From assembly GCA_030388825.1 (NCBI GenBank), contig CP128835.1:2784001-2848000 (forward strand): a stretch of 64,000 bases of DNA. Reading direction: 5' to 3'. The translations under genes were made by a program, and so were the position numbers. The notes below the pieces were generated by a model. It saw only the letters and a program-made list of their open reading frames with translations. It was not told the DNA's origin and ran no database searches. Of the stretch, positions 43,426 through 53,796 are shown in pieces. This stretch comes from Rossellomorea sp. AcN35-11 (GTDB lineage: Bacteria; Bacillota; Bacilli; Bacillales; Bacillaceae_B). Within the stretch, counting starts at the first letter, position 1. Each line of letters starts with the position of its first letter.

Positions 43426-46272
43426 ATGAAAAAGCAATCGGCAAAAGGGGAACCGTGGCAATCGTTTTACGGACCTAATTTAGGCTATGTTATGGAGGTG
43501 TATGAACAATTCCTTGAGGATCCAACGGATGTAGATCCTGAATTGAAGGAATTATTCGAACAATGGGGCCCACCTACAGCTGAAGACGTACAAGTAATCG
43601 CAAGCGCTCAGCACGGGGATACATCATTTACTTTACCTGCTCAGCCGACTGCATTGAGCAAAGTGGTAGCTGCTGTCAAACTGGCAGATAATATTCGTAC
43701 ATATGGTCATTTAGCTGCGGACATCAATCCCCTTAATGACAGGAATAAGGACACGAGAAGGATTGAACTATCCGAATTCAATTTATCCGAAGATGATTTA
43801 AAGCAGATTCCTGTCGATTTCCTATGTCCGAATGCACCTTCCCACATCAAGGATGGTTTACAGGCAATCAATCATCTAAGACAGGTTTATACTAAAAAGC
43901 TTGCTTTCGAATACGCCCATGTCCATGAGCTTGAAGAAAAGAATTGGCTAAGGGAAAAGATTGAATCCGAGTCCTATTTCACACCGCTTTCTAAGGAAAA
44001 AAAGCTGTCGTTACTAAAACGGCTTGCCGAAGTGGATGGATTTGAAAAGTATATACATCGTACCTTTGTAGGTCAGAAGCGTTTCTCTATAGAAGGACTT
44101 GATTCCATGGTCCCCCTACTGGACGAAATGGTTCGTTACTCAGTAGAATCAGGTGCTAAAACAGTTAATATTGGGATGGCACACCGTGGACGTCTAAACG
44201 TACTGGCGCATGTCATCGGTAAACCATATGAAATGATCTTTGCAGAGTTTCAGCATGCACCAAGCAAGGATTTGATTCCTTCCGAAGGGTCGATCGGCAT
44301 TACATTCGGGTGGACAGGTGATGTGAAGTATCATTTAGGTGCTGATCGGGAAATCTCACCGCTTCAGTCATCGACTGCAAGGGCACGGGTGACGCTGGCT
44401 AACAACCCAAGCCACTTAGAGGTTGTCAGTCCGATTGTTGCCGGTTATACACGTGCTGCCCAAGAAGTTCGTGAAGATCGGGGTTACCCTGAGCAATCAC
44501 CTGAATCCTCTTATGCGATCATGATACATGGAGACGCTGCATTCCCTGGACAAGGTGTTGTAGCTGAAACATTAAACATGAGTCAATTGCGCGGATATAA
44601 CACAGGTGGATCCATCCACTTGATTGCAAATAACATGATTGGATTCACAACGGAGAGCCGTGATTCAAGGTCTACCAAATATGCATCTGATACTGCCAAA
44701 GGTTTTGAGGTTCCGATTGTCCATGTCAATGCAGATGATCCAGAAGCTTGTCTTGCAGCTGCGGTGCTTGCCTATGAATATCGTAAAACATTCGGAAAAG
44801 ACTTTGTCATTGATCTAATCGGTTACCGCCGCTTTGGACACAACGAAATGGATGAGCCGATGGTAACAAATCCATTAATGTACTCTGTCATTCAGAATCA
44901 TCCAAATGTTAAGAATCTCTATGCTGAAAGATTAATTTCAGAAGGAATCGTCACTGAAGCTGAAGTGGAAAAAATGGATGCAGATATCGAAAAGGAATTA
45001 AAAGCTGCCTACGATAAAGTCCCGGCTAAAGACGATGATCCCGATACTGTTCTTGCTCCGCCTGAGTATGTAGCAAATGGTTTACCGAACATTAAAACCG
45101 GTGTTGATTTTAATAAGCTGGAGGGGTTAAATGCAGAACTTCTTCAATGGCCTGACGGCTTTAATGTATTCAAGAAATTAGAGCGTATTTTGCAGCGTCG
45201 CAGCCAGGTATTTGAAGGGAAAGGGAAAATTGACTGGGCTCATGCTGAAACGTTGGCGTTTGCCTCCATCCTGAAAGACGGGACCCCGATTCGTTTGACC
45301 GGTCAGGATTCAGAGCGTGGGACATTTGCTCAACGTCACCTCGTTCTTCATGATGAAAAATCGGGTGAGGAATACATCCCTCTTCACAACCTGAAAGACA
45401 GTCATGCTTCGTTTGTTGTTCTAAACAGTCCTCTAACGGAAACGGCCGTTGTTGGGTATGAGTATGGATACAATGTGTTTGCTCCTGAGACGCTGGTTCT
45501 ATGGGAAGCGCAGTTTGGGGATTTCTCCAATATGGCACAGGTGATGTTCGATCAGTTTATATCAGCCGGCCGTGCTAAATGGGGCCAAAAAACGGGTCTG
45601 GTCATGCTGTTGCCCCACGGATACGAAGGGCAAGGGCCAGAGCATTCCAGTGCCCGCTTAGAACGTTTCCTTCAATTGGGGGGAGAATATAACTGGACGG
45701 TTGCCAACTGTTCTACAGCCGGTCAATACTTCCATATCCTAAGACGTCAGGCAGCCATTCTGCAAAAAGACGAAGTGAGACCCCTGGTCATCATGACGCC
45801 TAAAAGCCTGCTCCGTAATCAATTTGCAGCTGTAACCGCCGAAGAACTGGCCAATGGAGAATTCCATTCAGTCTTGGAGCAAAAGGGTCTTGGAGAAAAC
45901 CATGATTCAGTGGAACGGGTTGTATTATGCAGTGGGAAAATAGCCATCGACTTGGAAGAAAAGCTGCAGGATGTTGATGATAAAGATTGGTTACACATTC
46001 TTAGAGTAGAAGAAATTTATCCTTTCCCTAAAGGTGATATATCAACCATTCTCGAAAGGTATCCAAACTTAAAAGAAATGGTTTGGGTTCAGGAGGAACC
46101 TAAGAATATGGGGGCATGGACATTTGCAGAATCAAGACTGCGTGCCATTGCACCAGAGGGTGTAGAAGTACACTACGTCGGTCGTCGCAGACGTTCAAGT
46201 CCATCTGAAGGTGAACCAACCGTACACAAAAAAGAACAATCACGCATTATCAAAGAAGCGTTAACCCGATAA
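43426..46272 (+). CDS. odhA: 2-oxoglutarate dehydrogenase E1
   Basis: 948 residues, normal for Bacillus. Thiamine-diphosphate enzyme that decarboxylates 2-oxoglutarate in the TCA cycle. Motifs: [20 protein letters not shown], ThDP region [37 protein letters not shown], and [13 protein letters not shown]; the C-terminal half has [20 protein letters not shown] and [20 protein letters not shown]. It is 19 bases upstream of odhB, and only these two subunits are present; the shared E3 (lipoamide dehydrogenase) must be encoded elsewhere, as in B. subtilis. Confidence 0.97.
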   Translation: MKKQSAKGEPWQSFYGPNLGYVMEVYEQFLEDPTDVDPELKELFEQWGPPTAEDVQVIASAQHGDTSFTLPAQPTALSKVVAAVKLADNIRTYGHLAADINPLNDRNKDTRRIELSEFNLSEDDLKQIPVDFLCPNAPSHIKDGLQAINHLRQVYTKKLAFEYAHVHELEEKNWLREKIESESYFTPLSKEKKLSLLKRLAEVDGFEKYIHRTFVGQKRFSIEGLDSMVPLLDEMVRYSVESGAKTVNIGMAHRGRLNVLAHVIGKPYEMIFAEFQHAPSKDLIPSEGSIGITFGWTGDVKYHLGADREISPLQSSTARARVTLANNPSHLEVVSPIVAGYTRAAQEVREDRGYPEQSPESSYAIMIHGDAAFPGQGVVAETLNMSQLRGYNTGGSIHLIANNMIGFTTESRDSRSTKYASDTAKGFEVPIVHVNADDPEACLAAAVLAYEYRKTFGKDFVIDLIGYRRFGHNEMDEPMVTNPLMYSVIQNHPNVKNLYAERLISEGIVTEAEVEKMDADIEKELKAAYDKVPAKDDDPDTVLAPPEYVANGLPNIKTGVDFNKLEGLNAELLQWPDGFNVFKKLERILQRRSQVFEGKGKIDWAHAETLAFASILKDGTPIRLTGQDSERGTFAQRHLVLHDEKSGEEYIPLHNLKDSHASFVVLNSPLTETAVVGYEYGYNVFAPETLVLWEAQFGDFSNMAQVMFDQFISAGRAKWGQKTGLVMLLPHGYEGQGPEHSSARLERFLQLGGEYNWTVANCSTAGQYFHILRRQAAILQKDEVRPLVIMTPKSLLRNQFAAVTAEELANGEFHSVLEQKGLGENHDSVERVVLCSGKIAIDLEEKLQDVDDKDWLHILRVEEIYPFPKGDISTILERYPNLKEMVWVQEEPKNMGAWTFAESRLRAIAPEGVEVHYVGRRRRSSPSEGEPTVHKKEQSRIIKEALTR

Positions 46273-46291
46273 GAAAGAGGAGGACATCACA

Positions 46292-47527
46292 GTGGCAGAA
46301 ATAAAAGTTCCAGAATTAGCAGAGTCAATTACAGAAGGTACAATTGCTCAATGGTTGAAACAACCAGGGGATTATGTTGAGAAAGGTGAATACATCGTTG
46401 AGCTTGAAACGGACAAAGTAAATGTTGAAGTGATTTCAGAAGAGGCAGGTACGATTCAAGAACTAAAAGCCGATGAAGGAGATACTGTCGAAGTTGGGCA
46501 GGTTATTGCAATTGTAGGTGCAGGGGGTGCGCCGTCTTCCACTACTGAAGAGAAGGACGAATCAAGCGCTCCTAAGCAAGAAGAGAAGGACGAAAAGCCG
46601 ACTCAAGCTGCCCCAGCCAAGGAAGACAAAAAGAATCGTCCTATCGCCAGCCCTGCTGCACGTAAGCTGGCACGTGAAAAAGGCATCGATCTGTCTGATG
46701 TACCGACTGATCCACTTGGACGTGTTCGTAAACAGGATATTGAAGCTTATAGCCATAAGCCTGCTGATACTCCTTCAAAACCTTCTTCTGAAGAGAAGAA
46801 AGCTCCTGCTAAGAAAGATGATGGAAAGCCAGTGGTACGTGAAAAAATGTCCCGCCGTCGTCAAACCATTGCAAAGCGTTTAGTTGAGGTTCAACAGACC
46901 GCTGCCATGCTTACAACATTTAATGAAATCGATATGAGTAAAGTAATGGAGTTGCGTAAGCGTAAAAAGGATAAATTCTTTGATGATCACGATGTCAGAC
47001 TTGGATTTATGAGTTTCTTTACCAAAGCAGTTGTAGCAGCCCTTAAAAAATTCCCGTATGTGAATGCAGAAATCGATGGGGATGAGATTGTTCTCAAGAA
47101 ATTCTATGACGTTGGGGTAGCAGTATCTACTGATGATGGACTTGTGGTACCTGTTGTAAGAGATTGTGAACGTAAAAACTTTGCCGAAATCGAAGGAGAG
47201 ATTGTTGAACTTGCTACCAAAGCAAGAAACAATAAGCTGTCACTAGGAGATCTCCAAGGTGGTTCATTTACAATCACGAATGGAGGAGTATTCGGTTCAT
47301 TATTGTCGACACCAATCTTAAACGGTCCTCAAGTGGGTATTTTGGGAATGCATAAAATCCAGCTTCGCCCTGTAGCCATTGATAAAGATACAATGGAAAA
47401 TCGTCCGATGATGTACATTGCCTTATCATATGATCATAGAATCATCGATGGAAAAGAGGCAGTCGGCTTCCTTGCAATGGTTAAAGATTTACTTGAAAAT
47501 CCAGAAGATTTACTTCTCGAAGGGTAA
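46292..47527 (+). CDS. odhB: 2-oxoglutarate dehydrogenase E2 (dihydrolipoyl succinyltransferase)
   Basis: 411 residues. Lipoyl domain at 1-77 with the lipoylated Lys in [14 protein letters not shown]; an Ala/Pro/Lys/Glu-rich linker; subunit-binding domain [20 protein letters not shown] around 116-150; catalytic core from about 190 with the HxxxDG motif in [17 protein letters not shown] start 46292 after AGAGGAGG. A terminator follows 34 bases beyond the stop. Confidence 0.97.
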   Translation: MAEIKVPELAESITEGTIAQWLKQPGDYVEKGEYIVELETDKVNVEVISEEAGTIQELKADEGDTVEVGQVIAIVGAGGAPSSTTEEKDESSAPKQEEKDEKPTQAAPAKEDKKNRPIASPAARKLAREKGIDLSDVPTDPLGRVRKQDIEAYSHKPADTPSKPSSEEKKAPAKKDDGKPVVREKMSRRRQTIAKRLVEVQQTAAMLTTFNEIDMSKVMELRKRKKDKFFDDHDVRLGFMSFFTKAVVAALKKFPYVNAEIDGDEIVLKKFYDVGVAVSTDDGLVVPVVRDCERKNFAEIEGEIVELATKARNNKLSLGDLQGGSFTITNGGVFGSLLSTPILNGPQVGILGMHKIQLRPVAIDKDTMENRPMMYIALSYDHRIIDGKEAVGFLAMVKDLLENPEDLLLEG

Positions 47528-47560
47528 TGGTCCTGATTGAATAAAAAAAGATGAATGTTT

Positions 47561-47607
47561 GGCTGGTTCACATAAACCTTCTGGTTTGTGAATCAGCTTT
47601 TTTTTTC
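47561..47607 (+). terminator. Terminator of odhAB
   Basis: GCTGGTTCACA pairs with TGTGAATCAGC, then nine Ts. Confidence 0.9.
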
Positions 47608-47698
47608 ACGTTTTTTTACTAAGAGAATAAAATATGTATAAAGAAAATAAAGTTTACTTAAGGAAACTTTCGGACATACAGAAGAAAGGGGGATAAAG

Positions 47699-47836
47699 AT
47701 GAAGAATTTCAATTCAAAAAAAGTGATTCAATACTCATATCTGTTTCATAAAATCGGGATATTAGATAACGAGCAATTAAAACAAATTGAGGAATACCAT
47801 GGGTCTAATTATAAAAAGCGCTCAAAATGGGAGTAA
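47699..47836 (+). CDS. Small protein of unknown function (45 aa)
   Basis: GAAAGGGGG six bases before ATG 47699. Basic, Tyr-rich: NSKKVIQYSYLFHKIGILDN and QLKQIEEYHGSNYKKRS. The LxxxQLxQIEEYH pattern suggests a helical hairpin. It faces the Sda-like gene. No family recognised. Confidence 0.5.
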   Translation: MKNFNSKKVIQYSYLFHKIGILDNEQLKQIEEYHGSNYKKRSKWE

Positions 47837-47844
47837 GATTCATG

Positions 47845-47878
47845 AAAAAAGACAGACTCAGATAAAAGTGAGTCTGTC
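47845..47878 (-). terminator. Terminator of the Sda-like gene
   Basis: GACAGACTC pairs with GAGTCTGTC; a six-T run follows when read on the minus strand. Confidence 0.75.
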
Positions 47879-47942
47879 GTAAAAATTTCATCTCGTGGGG
47901 GTGAGATTTAGATTTAGGTTCAAATTCTGTTTACATTTCCAT

Positions 47943-48077
47943 TTACGATTTCCTAAAAGGTTTCAATCCACGGTTACGAATTTCTTTCTTAAGAAGCAAA
48001 ATCCAGTCTTGATCATTCCCTTGTTTCTCAGCATCCCGATAAGCTGCCACCAACTGTTCATTACTTAAGATTTTCAT
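47943..48077 (-). CDS. sda: Sda-family sporulation checkpoint peptide
   Basis: 44 residues, overlooked by length filters. AGGAGG six bases before ATG 48077. The sequence MKILSNEQLVAAYRDAEKQG, then DQDWILLLKKEIRNRGLKPF, matches the Sda helical-hairpin pattern (LS-x-E-x-L ... Y-x-A ... DF/W-x-x-L-x-x-EI-x-x-R-x-L). In B. subtilis Sda (46 aa) binds the dimerisation domain of the sporulation kinases KinA/KinB and blocks phosphorelay entry when replication is disturbed. A terminator follows on the same strand and a cluster of palindromic half-sites lies directly upstream. Confidence 0.75.
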   Translation of the reverse strand: MKILSNEQLVAAYRDAEKQGNDQDWILLLKKEIRNRGLKPFRKS

Positions 48078-48571
48078 GACCAACCTCCTAGGATTGTTTG
48101 AAATATAGAATTTTCTATATTTTCTATTTATTCTACATAGAAACTATACATTTGAAAAGGGTTTTTTCACAAATTACTTCTAAAGTATTATTTTTAGGGA
48201 ATTTGTTGAAATAGGTTTAGAAAGTCCGTTTATTGTCTATATATATAAGTTTGGATGCAAATGATTTTGTTGAAAACTGTTGCATTATGTCCGCTGTTTT
48301 CTGTTCTTTTAAAGACTTTTTTGCGTGCCTCCTGATCCTATATACTAAACAATGTTTCAATTTACATAAGGAATAAGGCTTGTCATATCCCCTTCCACCA
48401 TTCGTGAAGGATAAAACATCTACGATGATGGAGGAAAGATGCGTCTGGAATTAGTTTGAAAATTTTAATTTTTGTGATAATATTACACGCATAAGGAACT
48501 GAAATTTTACCTCTTTGATTCCATAAACTGAATGGTTCCAGCAATACTTGAAGATAAAGGGGGATATTCAT
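48078..48571. other. 494-base divergent control region
   Basis: A/T-rich interval between the Sda-like gene and the acyl-CoA synthetase. The first 65 bases contain the half-site cluster listed separately. No open frame with a ribosome site; no clear DnaA box (TTATCCACA) was found. Confidence 0.5.
48101..48142. promoter_or_regulatory. Operator-like cluster upstream of the Sda-like gene
   Basis: A perfect palindrome, AAATATAGAA-TT-TTCTATATTT (48101-48122), is followed by another TTCTA half-site (48122-48126) and a second palindrome TTCTA-CA-TAGAA (48131-48142). That makes five TAGAA/TTCTA half-sites in 42 bases, beginning 23 bases before the start codon, so overlapping the likely promoter. Confidence 0.5.
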
Positions 48572-50218
48572 TTGTCGGATATTTTACATGCTACTGTAGG
48601 GGACTTACTTGAAGAAAAGGCTCGAATTCAACCTGATGTCGATGCAGTCGTTTATGCTGACAGGGGGTTAAGATGGTCTTATCATGAATTTAACCAACTG
48701 TGTAGACAAGCTGCAAAGGGGTTCATGAAGCTTGGTATTCATAAAGGAGATCATATCGCAATTTGGGCATCTAACACACCTGAATGGCTGGTCAGCCAAT
48801 TTTCTACAGGGAAAATGGGGGCAGTGCTTGTAACCGTTAACACTAATTATCGGACCGCTGAATTGGAGTACCTTTTAAAACAATCAGACAGCCAGACCAT
48901 TATCTTGATGGAAGGATTCAGGGGGGCATCGTATATTGATATGCTTTATGACATTTGTCCTGAATTGCGAACGTCCAAACCCGGAGAGTTGAAGAGCTCA
49001 AAGCTCCCTTTTTTGAAAAATGTCATTGTATTAGGGGAGAGATCTTATCCCGGTACATATAGCTGGCAGGATATTATGGATAGAGGGCAGGAAGTTCCTG
49101 AACGTGAATTGGAGGAAAGGCTCGCGAGCCTTTCACCTGATGATGTTATCAATATGCAATACACATCCGGTACGACCGGGTTTCCCAAGGGCGTCATGCT
49201 TACTCACTCCAATATCGTAAACAATGGCTATAATATTGCGCAATGTATGAGGTTGACGAAGGAAGACCGATTATGTATCCCTGTTCCATTCTTCCATTGC
49301 TTCGGATGTGTGCTGGGAAATCTCGCATGTGTTTCAGTTGGGGCTACAATGGTGCCGTTACAGGAATTCGACCCTGAGAAAGTCCTTCAAACTGTACAGG
49401 ATGAAGAATGTACAGCTCTTCACGGGGTACCTACCATGTTCATATCAGAGTTGAATCTTCCAGACTTTGAACGATATGACCTGTCACGTTTGCGAACGGG
49501 GATTATGGCAGGGAGTAACTGCCCAATCGAAGTGATGAAAGGGGTAATGGATAAGATGGGTGCAGGTGAAATCACCATTGCCTACGGACAGACAGAATCT
49601 TCACCGGTTATAACTCAGACGCGTACCCATGATCCAATCGAGTTGAAGGTTGAAACAGTGGGTAAAGCTTTGCCAAATGTGGAAGTGAAGATTGTGGAAC
49701 CAGGATCCAGCAGGGAAGTTCCAAATGGAGTTCAAGGGGAACTTTGTACCCGGGGATACCTCGTCATGAAAGGGTATTATAAGAATGAAGAGGCTACAAA
49801 ATTGGCCATAGACGATGAGGGCTGGCTTCATACTGGAGATTTAGCCGTCATGGATGAACATGGCTATTGCAGAATTACTGGCAGATTAAAAGATATGATC
49901 ATTCGGGGCGGTGAAAATATTTATCCGAGAGAGATTGAGGAATTTCTATATTCCCATCCAAAAGTGTTAGATGTTCAGGTGATTGGCATTCCTGATGAGG
50001 TATATGGTGAAGAAGTGATGGCTTGGATCATATTAAAGGAAGGTCAAACCGCTACACCCAATGAAATCAAAGAATATTGCACAGGGAAAATATCACGACA
50101 TAAAATTCCAAGATATATAGAGTTTACTGACTCTTACCCTATGACTGCTTCAGGGAAAATTCAGAAATTCCGTCTGAAAGAACAGGCGAAGGATGCAGCT
50201 CTGCCTAAAAGTCACTAA
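48572..50218 (+). CDS. AMP-binding acyl-CoA synthetase
   Basis: 548 residues. ATP-phosphate loop MQYTSGTTGFPKGVMLTHSN, A5 motif IAYGQTESSPV, A7 motif WLHTGDLAVMDEHGYCRITGR, A8 LKDMIIRGGENIYPREIEE, and catalytic Lys in MTASGKIQKFRLKE. Closest in style to medium-chain or AcsF/YngI-type acyl-CoA synthetases that activate fatty acids. TTG 48572 after AAAGGGGGA; TTG 48548 lies upstream of that site. Monocistronic with its own terminator. Confidence 0.9.
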   Translation: MSDILHATVGDLLEEKARIQPDVDAVVYADRGLRWSYHEFNQLCRQAAKGFMKLGIHKGDHIAIWASNTPEWLVSQFSTGKMGAVLVTVNTNYRTAELEYLLKQSDSQTIILMEGFRGASYIDMLYDICPELRTSKPGELKSSKLPFLKNVIVLGERSYPGTYSWQDIMDRGQEVPERELEERLASLSPDDVINMQYTSGTTGFPKGVMLTHSNIVNNGYNIAQCMRLTKEDRLCIPVPFFHCFGCVLGNLACVSVGATMVPLQEFDPEKVLQTVQDEECTALHGVPTMFISELNLPDFERYDLSRLRTGIMAGSNCPIEVMKGVMDKMGAGEITIAYGQTESSPVITQTRTHDPIELKVETVGKALPNVEVKIVEPGSSREVPNGVQGELCTRGYLVMKGYYKNEEATKLAIDDEGWLHTGDLAVMDEHGYCRITGRLKDMIIRGGENIYPREIEEFLYSHPKVLDVQVIGIPDEVYGEEVMAWIILKEGQTATPNEIKEYCTGKISRHKIPRYIEFTDSYPMTASGKIQKFRLKEQAKDAALPKSH

Positions 50219-50244
50219 GAGATTGAAAGCGTTTCCTGTTTAAG

Positions 50245-50279
50245 GAGGACATTCCTGAAGAAAAGGGAGTGTCCTTTTT
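50245..50279 (+). terminator. Terminator of the acyl-CoA synthetase gene
   Basis: GGACATTCC pairs with GGAGTGTCC (one G-U), then TTTTT. Confidence 0.75.
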
Positions 50280-50410
50280 ACGTTGGATAAAGAGTACAAT
50301 AAGAGTAAGATAAAACTGAAATTTCAGAGATTATTTGGTAAACTATAGAAAAGAAGCTTTTGCGAACTGAACAGTAATATCATTATGTAAACAACGAGAG
50401 GGGAAAGTCG

Positions 50411-51289
50411 GTGTACGTTTTTGTTTATGGAACATTAAGAAAGCACGAAAAGAATCATTTTGTACTAAAGGGCGCAACCCTGGAACGTGAACAGGCTTGG
50501 GTGGACGGTGTTCTCTTTGATACAAAAAGAGGATATCCGGCACTCAAAGAAGGCATGGGGATCACATATGGCGAAGTATATTCTATTGACACTGATATTC
50601 TGGCAGATTTAGATGAACTGGAGGATTTCATTGAAGAACGTGATGTGAACCTTTATTCTCGAAAGCTGAAAAGGGTCAACACAGACAAAGGAACTCAAGA
50701 AGCTTATGTGTATTATTCCGAAAACGAAGAATTGTTTAAGGAAGAAATTCCTTCTGGAGATTGGAAAGTACATCGGTTTCTGAATGATCAGCCTGAGAGG
50801 GTCCTTTACTTTGCGTATGGATCTTGTATGGATGATGAGCGTTTTAAAACAGCCAAAGTCGACCACCATTTCAAAGACTGCCTGGGTGCAGGAGTGTTAG
50901 AGGGATACTCCATGAAGTACCTATTCAAAGTTGATGATGGGGGCAGGGGGGATATCATTGAAGATGGCGGGATAACAGAAGGGGTAGTATATGATATACC
51001 CCAACAAGCAGTAGAATACTTGTTTACAAGAGAAGGGGTGGCTCCAGGGTGGTACAGAGCAGCTTTCATAGATATCCAGATTGGTGGAACGCATCATAAG
51101 GACGTTTTAACATTTATCGTGAAGGATAAGTTTGAGGAAACGTGCCCCCCTGAACATTACGCTAAAGAAATTCTTCGAGGGAGTCACCCCCATGTAAGCT
51201 CATCTTATCATGCAAAGTTGCAGCAACAATTATTAACAATCGGAATGACAAATGAGCAGGTGAAGAACCTACTTATCATGGACAAATAA
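50411..51289 (+). CDS. ykqA: Tandem gamma-glutamylcyclotransferase-domain protein
   Basis: 292 residues, two GGCT-like modules. The first (VFVYGTLRKHEKNHFVLKGA ... MGITYGEVYSIDTDILADLDELE) is AIG2-type; the second begins VLYFAYGSCMDDERF and continues to TREGVAPGWYRAAFIDI. Each has its own YGT/YGS nucleotide-fold-like loop, but the typical catalytic Glu context is only clear in the first. B. subtilis YkqA has the same double layout. GTG 50411 behind GAGGGGAAAG; abuts the next gene (stop TAA then ATG). Confidence 0.82.
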   Translation: MYVFVYGTLRKHEKNHFVLKGATLEREQAWVDGVLFDTKRGYPALKEGMGITYGEVYSIDTDILADLDELEDFIEERDVNLYSRKLKRVNTDKGTQEAYVYYSENEELFKEEIPSGDWKVHRFLNDQPERVLYFAYGSCMDDERFKTAKVDHHFKDCLGAGVLEGYSMKYLFKVDDGGRGDIIEDGGITEGVVYDIPQQAVEYLFTREGVAPGWYRAAFIDIQIGGTHHKDVLTFIVKDKFEETCPPEHYAKEILRGSHPHVSSSYHAKLQQQLLTIGMTNEQVKNLLIMDK

Positions 51290-51310
51290 ATGATCTATCC
51301 GGGGGATGTC

Positions 51311-52114
51311 ATGAAGGCAAAGGATAAAACAGTATTGAATGCAATAGAATCCCATCATTGGGATTACCCAGACCGTTTGATCCCGATTGAAGTGGACAGT
51401 TTACACCGTGACGGGATCGTGGCGATAAAGAATAATCAATTGAAGAATGTGTTTGCCAATAAGGTTCCTCAATTCATTGCGAAGAATACGGATGATCTCC
51501 AAGAAAAGTGGAAGGTGATTGAGGATTTCTATGGAGAGTCCCCATACAGTCTATGGATAAGAGAACCGCTTATCAAAGGGGAAGAGGATTTCCTGCTATC
51601 CCATTTCGGTGTTGTGGAAGAACGGTACGAGGGACTTGTATTTGATGTGGTTCGTGAATATACAGTACGTCCCTTGAACCACACAGTCATTACGGTTAAA
51701 GATGACGAGCACATAAATGATCTTGTGAAAGTCAGCTCCTCGATCTGGGGATACGAAGAGTCCGAATGGCCGGTTATCTTTAAGCAAAGAAAAGATTTCG
51801 TCAGTCGATGGGGGACTGATGGCGGCTTCACTCTGGCATATAATAAAGAAGGGCGTCCCGTGGGATATGCTAATTATCGCTTCAGCACTGATGGCAATGT
51901 CCTTTACCTCAATGGCGGCGGTGTACTTCCCGAAGAAAGGAATAAGGGGATCTATTCTTCACTGGTGTCCCATCGGCTGACAATGGCTTATGAATCCCAG
52001 TGTCGCCTCGTCACCTGCCAGGCCAGAATCGGTCACTCTGCACCCATTCTGAAGAGACTTGGCTTCCAATTGTTTTCAACCTATCAATATTGGGTAGTGG
52101 ATAAAAAAGCGTAG
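51311..52114 (+). CDS. GNAT N-acetyltransferase
   Basis: 267 residues; C-terminal GNAT domain with LNGGGVLPEERNKGIYSSLV and TCQARIGHSAPILKRLGF. N-terminal domain unassigned. ATG 51311 directly after GGGGGATGTC is preferred over the ATG 51290 that abuts the previous stop. Co-transcribed with the GGCT gene by spacing. Confidence 0.75.
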   Translation: MKAKDKTVLNAIESHHWDYPDRLIPIEVDSLHRDGIVAIKNNQLKNVFANKVPQFIAKNTDDLQEKWKVIEDFYGESPYSLWIREPLIKGEEDFLLSHFGVVEERYEGLVFDVVREYTVRPLNHTVITVKDDEHINDLVKVSSSIWGYEESEWPVIFKQRKDFVSRWGTDGGFTLAYNKEGRPVGYANYRFSTDGNVLYLNGGGVLPEERNKGIYSSLVSHRLTMAYESQCRLVTCQARIGHSAPILKRLGFQLFSTYQYWVVDKKA

Positions 52115-52265
52115 CCCCTTAAAGAGAAACCTTTTCATACCATTAGAGAGACATTTTGTTGAAAGGGCTTGCGGAGCACATGTACAAGAAATGGTTAGAC
52201 ATTTCTTGATGCCGTAGAGGAATGATGAATATTTAGACGCTTCGGATGAAATGAGGTGGTGGCAG

Positions 52266-52892
52266 GTGGAGACTTTACTGGAATTGGTGGATCAGTTTGG
52301 ATATATAGCCATGTTCCTTTTCAGCTGGATTGTATTTTTGGGTTTACCGGTACCTAACGAATTGGCTGCAGCTCTGGCAGGGTATCTATCTGAGTGGAGG
52401 CATTTTAATCCGTATACCTCTTTTTTCTTCATGTATAGCGGGTTGATTTCTTATGGAATCTTTGGCTTTTTGAACGGCAGTTATTTTGGGACAAAAATCA
52501 TCTCACGATTTGTGAAAGGTGATAAATCAAGGAAACTCATTGACAATGGTGAGTATTGGATAAATAAGTATGGACCATTTGCAATATCGTTCAGCTATTT
52601 CATTCCAGGTATACGATTATTTATGCCTTACATTGCAGGAGCGTCAAAAGGTATTTCTTTCATTAAATTCCTTCTATATGCGATTCCATCGTCTCTAGTA
52701 TGGGCACTTGTATATTTTCAGATTGGACGTTATTTTCCAAGTGGTTTACAAGGACTCCTGGAAGAAATGAGCGTGAAAGCAGGGATTTTTTTCTCCATCT
52801 TATTCCTCGTTATAATAGGATACAGTGTTGTGTTCACGTTAAAAAAGACCTCTTATATCTCTAAATGGAAAAAAGTACGATACCGAAAATAA
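52266..52892 (+). CDS. DedA-family membrane protein
   Basis: 208 residues, about four to five membrane segments. Core motif: ELAAALAGYLS near the N-terminus, GPFAISFSYFIPGIRLFMPYIAG (the conserved FxxRxxPGxR-like segment) and SSLVWALVYFQIGRYF. DedA/SNARE-associated proteins act in membrane homeostasis as lipid flippases/scramblases or undecaprenyl-phosphate translocases. GTG 52266 after GAGGTGG. Confidence 0.82.
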   Translation: METLLELVDQFGYIAMFLFSWIVFLGLPVPNELAAALAGYLSEWRHFNPYTSFFFMYSGLISYGIFGFLNGSYFGTKIISRFVKGDKSRKLIDNGEYWINKYGPFAISFSYFIPGIRLFMPYIAGASKGISFIKFLLYAIPSSLVWALVYFQIGRYFPSGLQGLLEEMSVKAGIFFSILFLVIIGYSVVFTLKKTSYISKWKKVRYRK

Positions 52893-52935
52893 AAAGACTG
52901 ATCAAGGAGTCCAACTTCTTAATCAGTCTTTTTTG
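52890..52935. terminator. Bidirectional terminator
   Basis: AAAAAGACTGAT pairs with ATCAGTCTTTTTT over a 19-base loop. Confidence 0.8.
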
Positions 52936-53261
52936 TCCCGATCTTCTTTCATAATCGTAAAATAGTTCCCCAAAACCCCCATTGCTTTAATGGTTGTCCT
53001 AGAGCCATTCTGATCCTCGTATATTTTTCCTACTGTGTTAAATAACAAATACCCGTTTTTAATATTTGAGCCAGTTTCTATCAGAATGGAAGAAGAATCA
53101 TTTCCCAGTTTCTTCGTACACGTCATCGATCCCTGACAATCAATCTTATACTCATTCAGAAGCCATGAGTAAAACTGATCTTCGCTTGGCCTATGGGTGC
53201 TCATATAAATGAATAGAATCATGATGACGAACAAGCCTATTTTTTTAAATCCATGTCTCAC
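52923..53261 (-). CDS. Hypothetical exported or membrane-anchored protein
   Basis: 112 residues. N-terminal signal/anchor IGLFVIMILFIYMS; external domain with a Cys pair (IDCQGSMTCTKKL) and short beta-like strands (SILIETGSNIKNGYLLF). Start GTG 53261 after AGAGAGG. No family recognised. Confidence 0.5.
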   Translation of the reverse strand: MRHGFKKIGLFVIMILFIYMSTHRPSEDQFYSWLLNEYKIDCQGSMTCTKKLGNDSSSILIETGSNIKNGYLLFNTVGKIYEDQNGSRTTIKAMGVLGNYFTIMKEDRDKKD

Positions 53262-53501
53262 AATAATCGAACCTCTCTATCAAATTCCTACTATAATATA
53301 CCATATTTCTATATAAAAAGAGGTAGGATTCAGAATAATAATCATCAAAAATCATGGGAAAAGAGGAATACTTGATGAATACTACAATGACAATCCGTTG
53401 GATATAGGGTTCATGATTACATGTGTTCAGTTTGTAGTTGAACTTATAGCTGTGTAAGAATATACTATTAGCATAGTACTTACATAGAGGAGGGTATTGT
53501 C

Positions 53502-53705
53502 TTGATCCATCAAACTTGGACGGAAAGCACTACTGGAAAAAAAGTAAGATGTGTACATACAGATGCAAAGAAATATACAGTTGCAAATGTCTTAACCATC
53601 GGGAAAGAATACGAAGTGAAAAACGAGTCTGAAGAATATTACTTCGTCATTGATGAAAGTGGGAAAATGGGAGGCTTCTACAAAGAATACTTTGAAGAAG
53701 TGTAA
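53502..53705 (+). CDS. Small cytosolic protein, DUF6501-like
   Basis: 67 residues: KKVRCVHTDAKKYTVANVLT, then GKEYEVKNESEEYYFVIDES and GGFYKEYFEEV, a small beta-rich domain. It resembles a short Bacillus family I recall as DUF6501; unconfirmed. TTG 53502 after GGAGGGT; own terminator behind it. Confidence 0.65.
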   Translation: MIHQTWTESTTGKKVRCVHTDAKKYTVANVLTIGKEYEVKNESEEYYFVIDESGKMGGFYKEYFEEV

Positions 53706-53717
53706 GTCTTTCATGGA

Positions 53718-53757
53718 GCTGATTTCTTTAGCAAAACGTGAAGAAATCAGCTTTTTT
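53718..53757 (+). terminator. Intrinsic terminator
   Basis: AGCTGATTTCTT pairs with AAGAAATCAGCT, then TTTTTT. Confidence 0.85.
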
Positions 53758-53796
53758 AATGGAGATTTCCAATATAAATGAAATGGGGAGAAAAGA

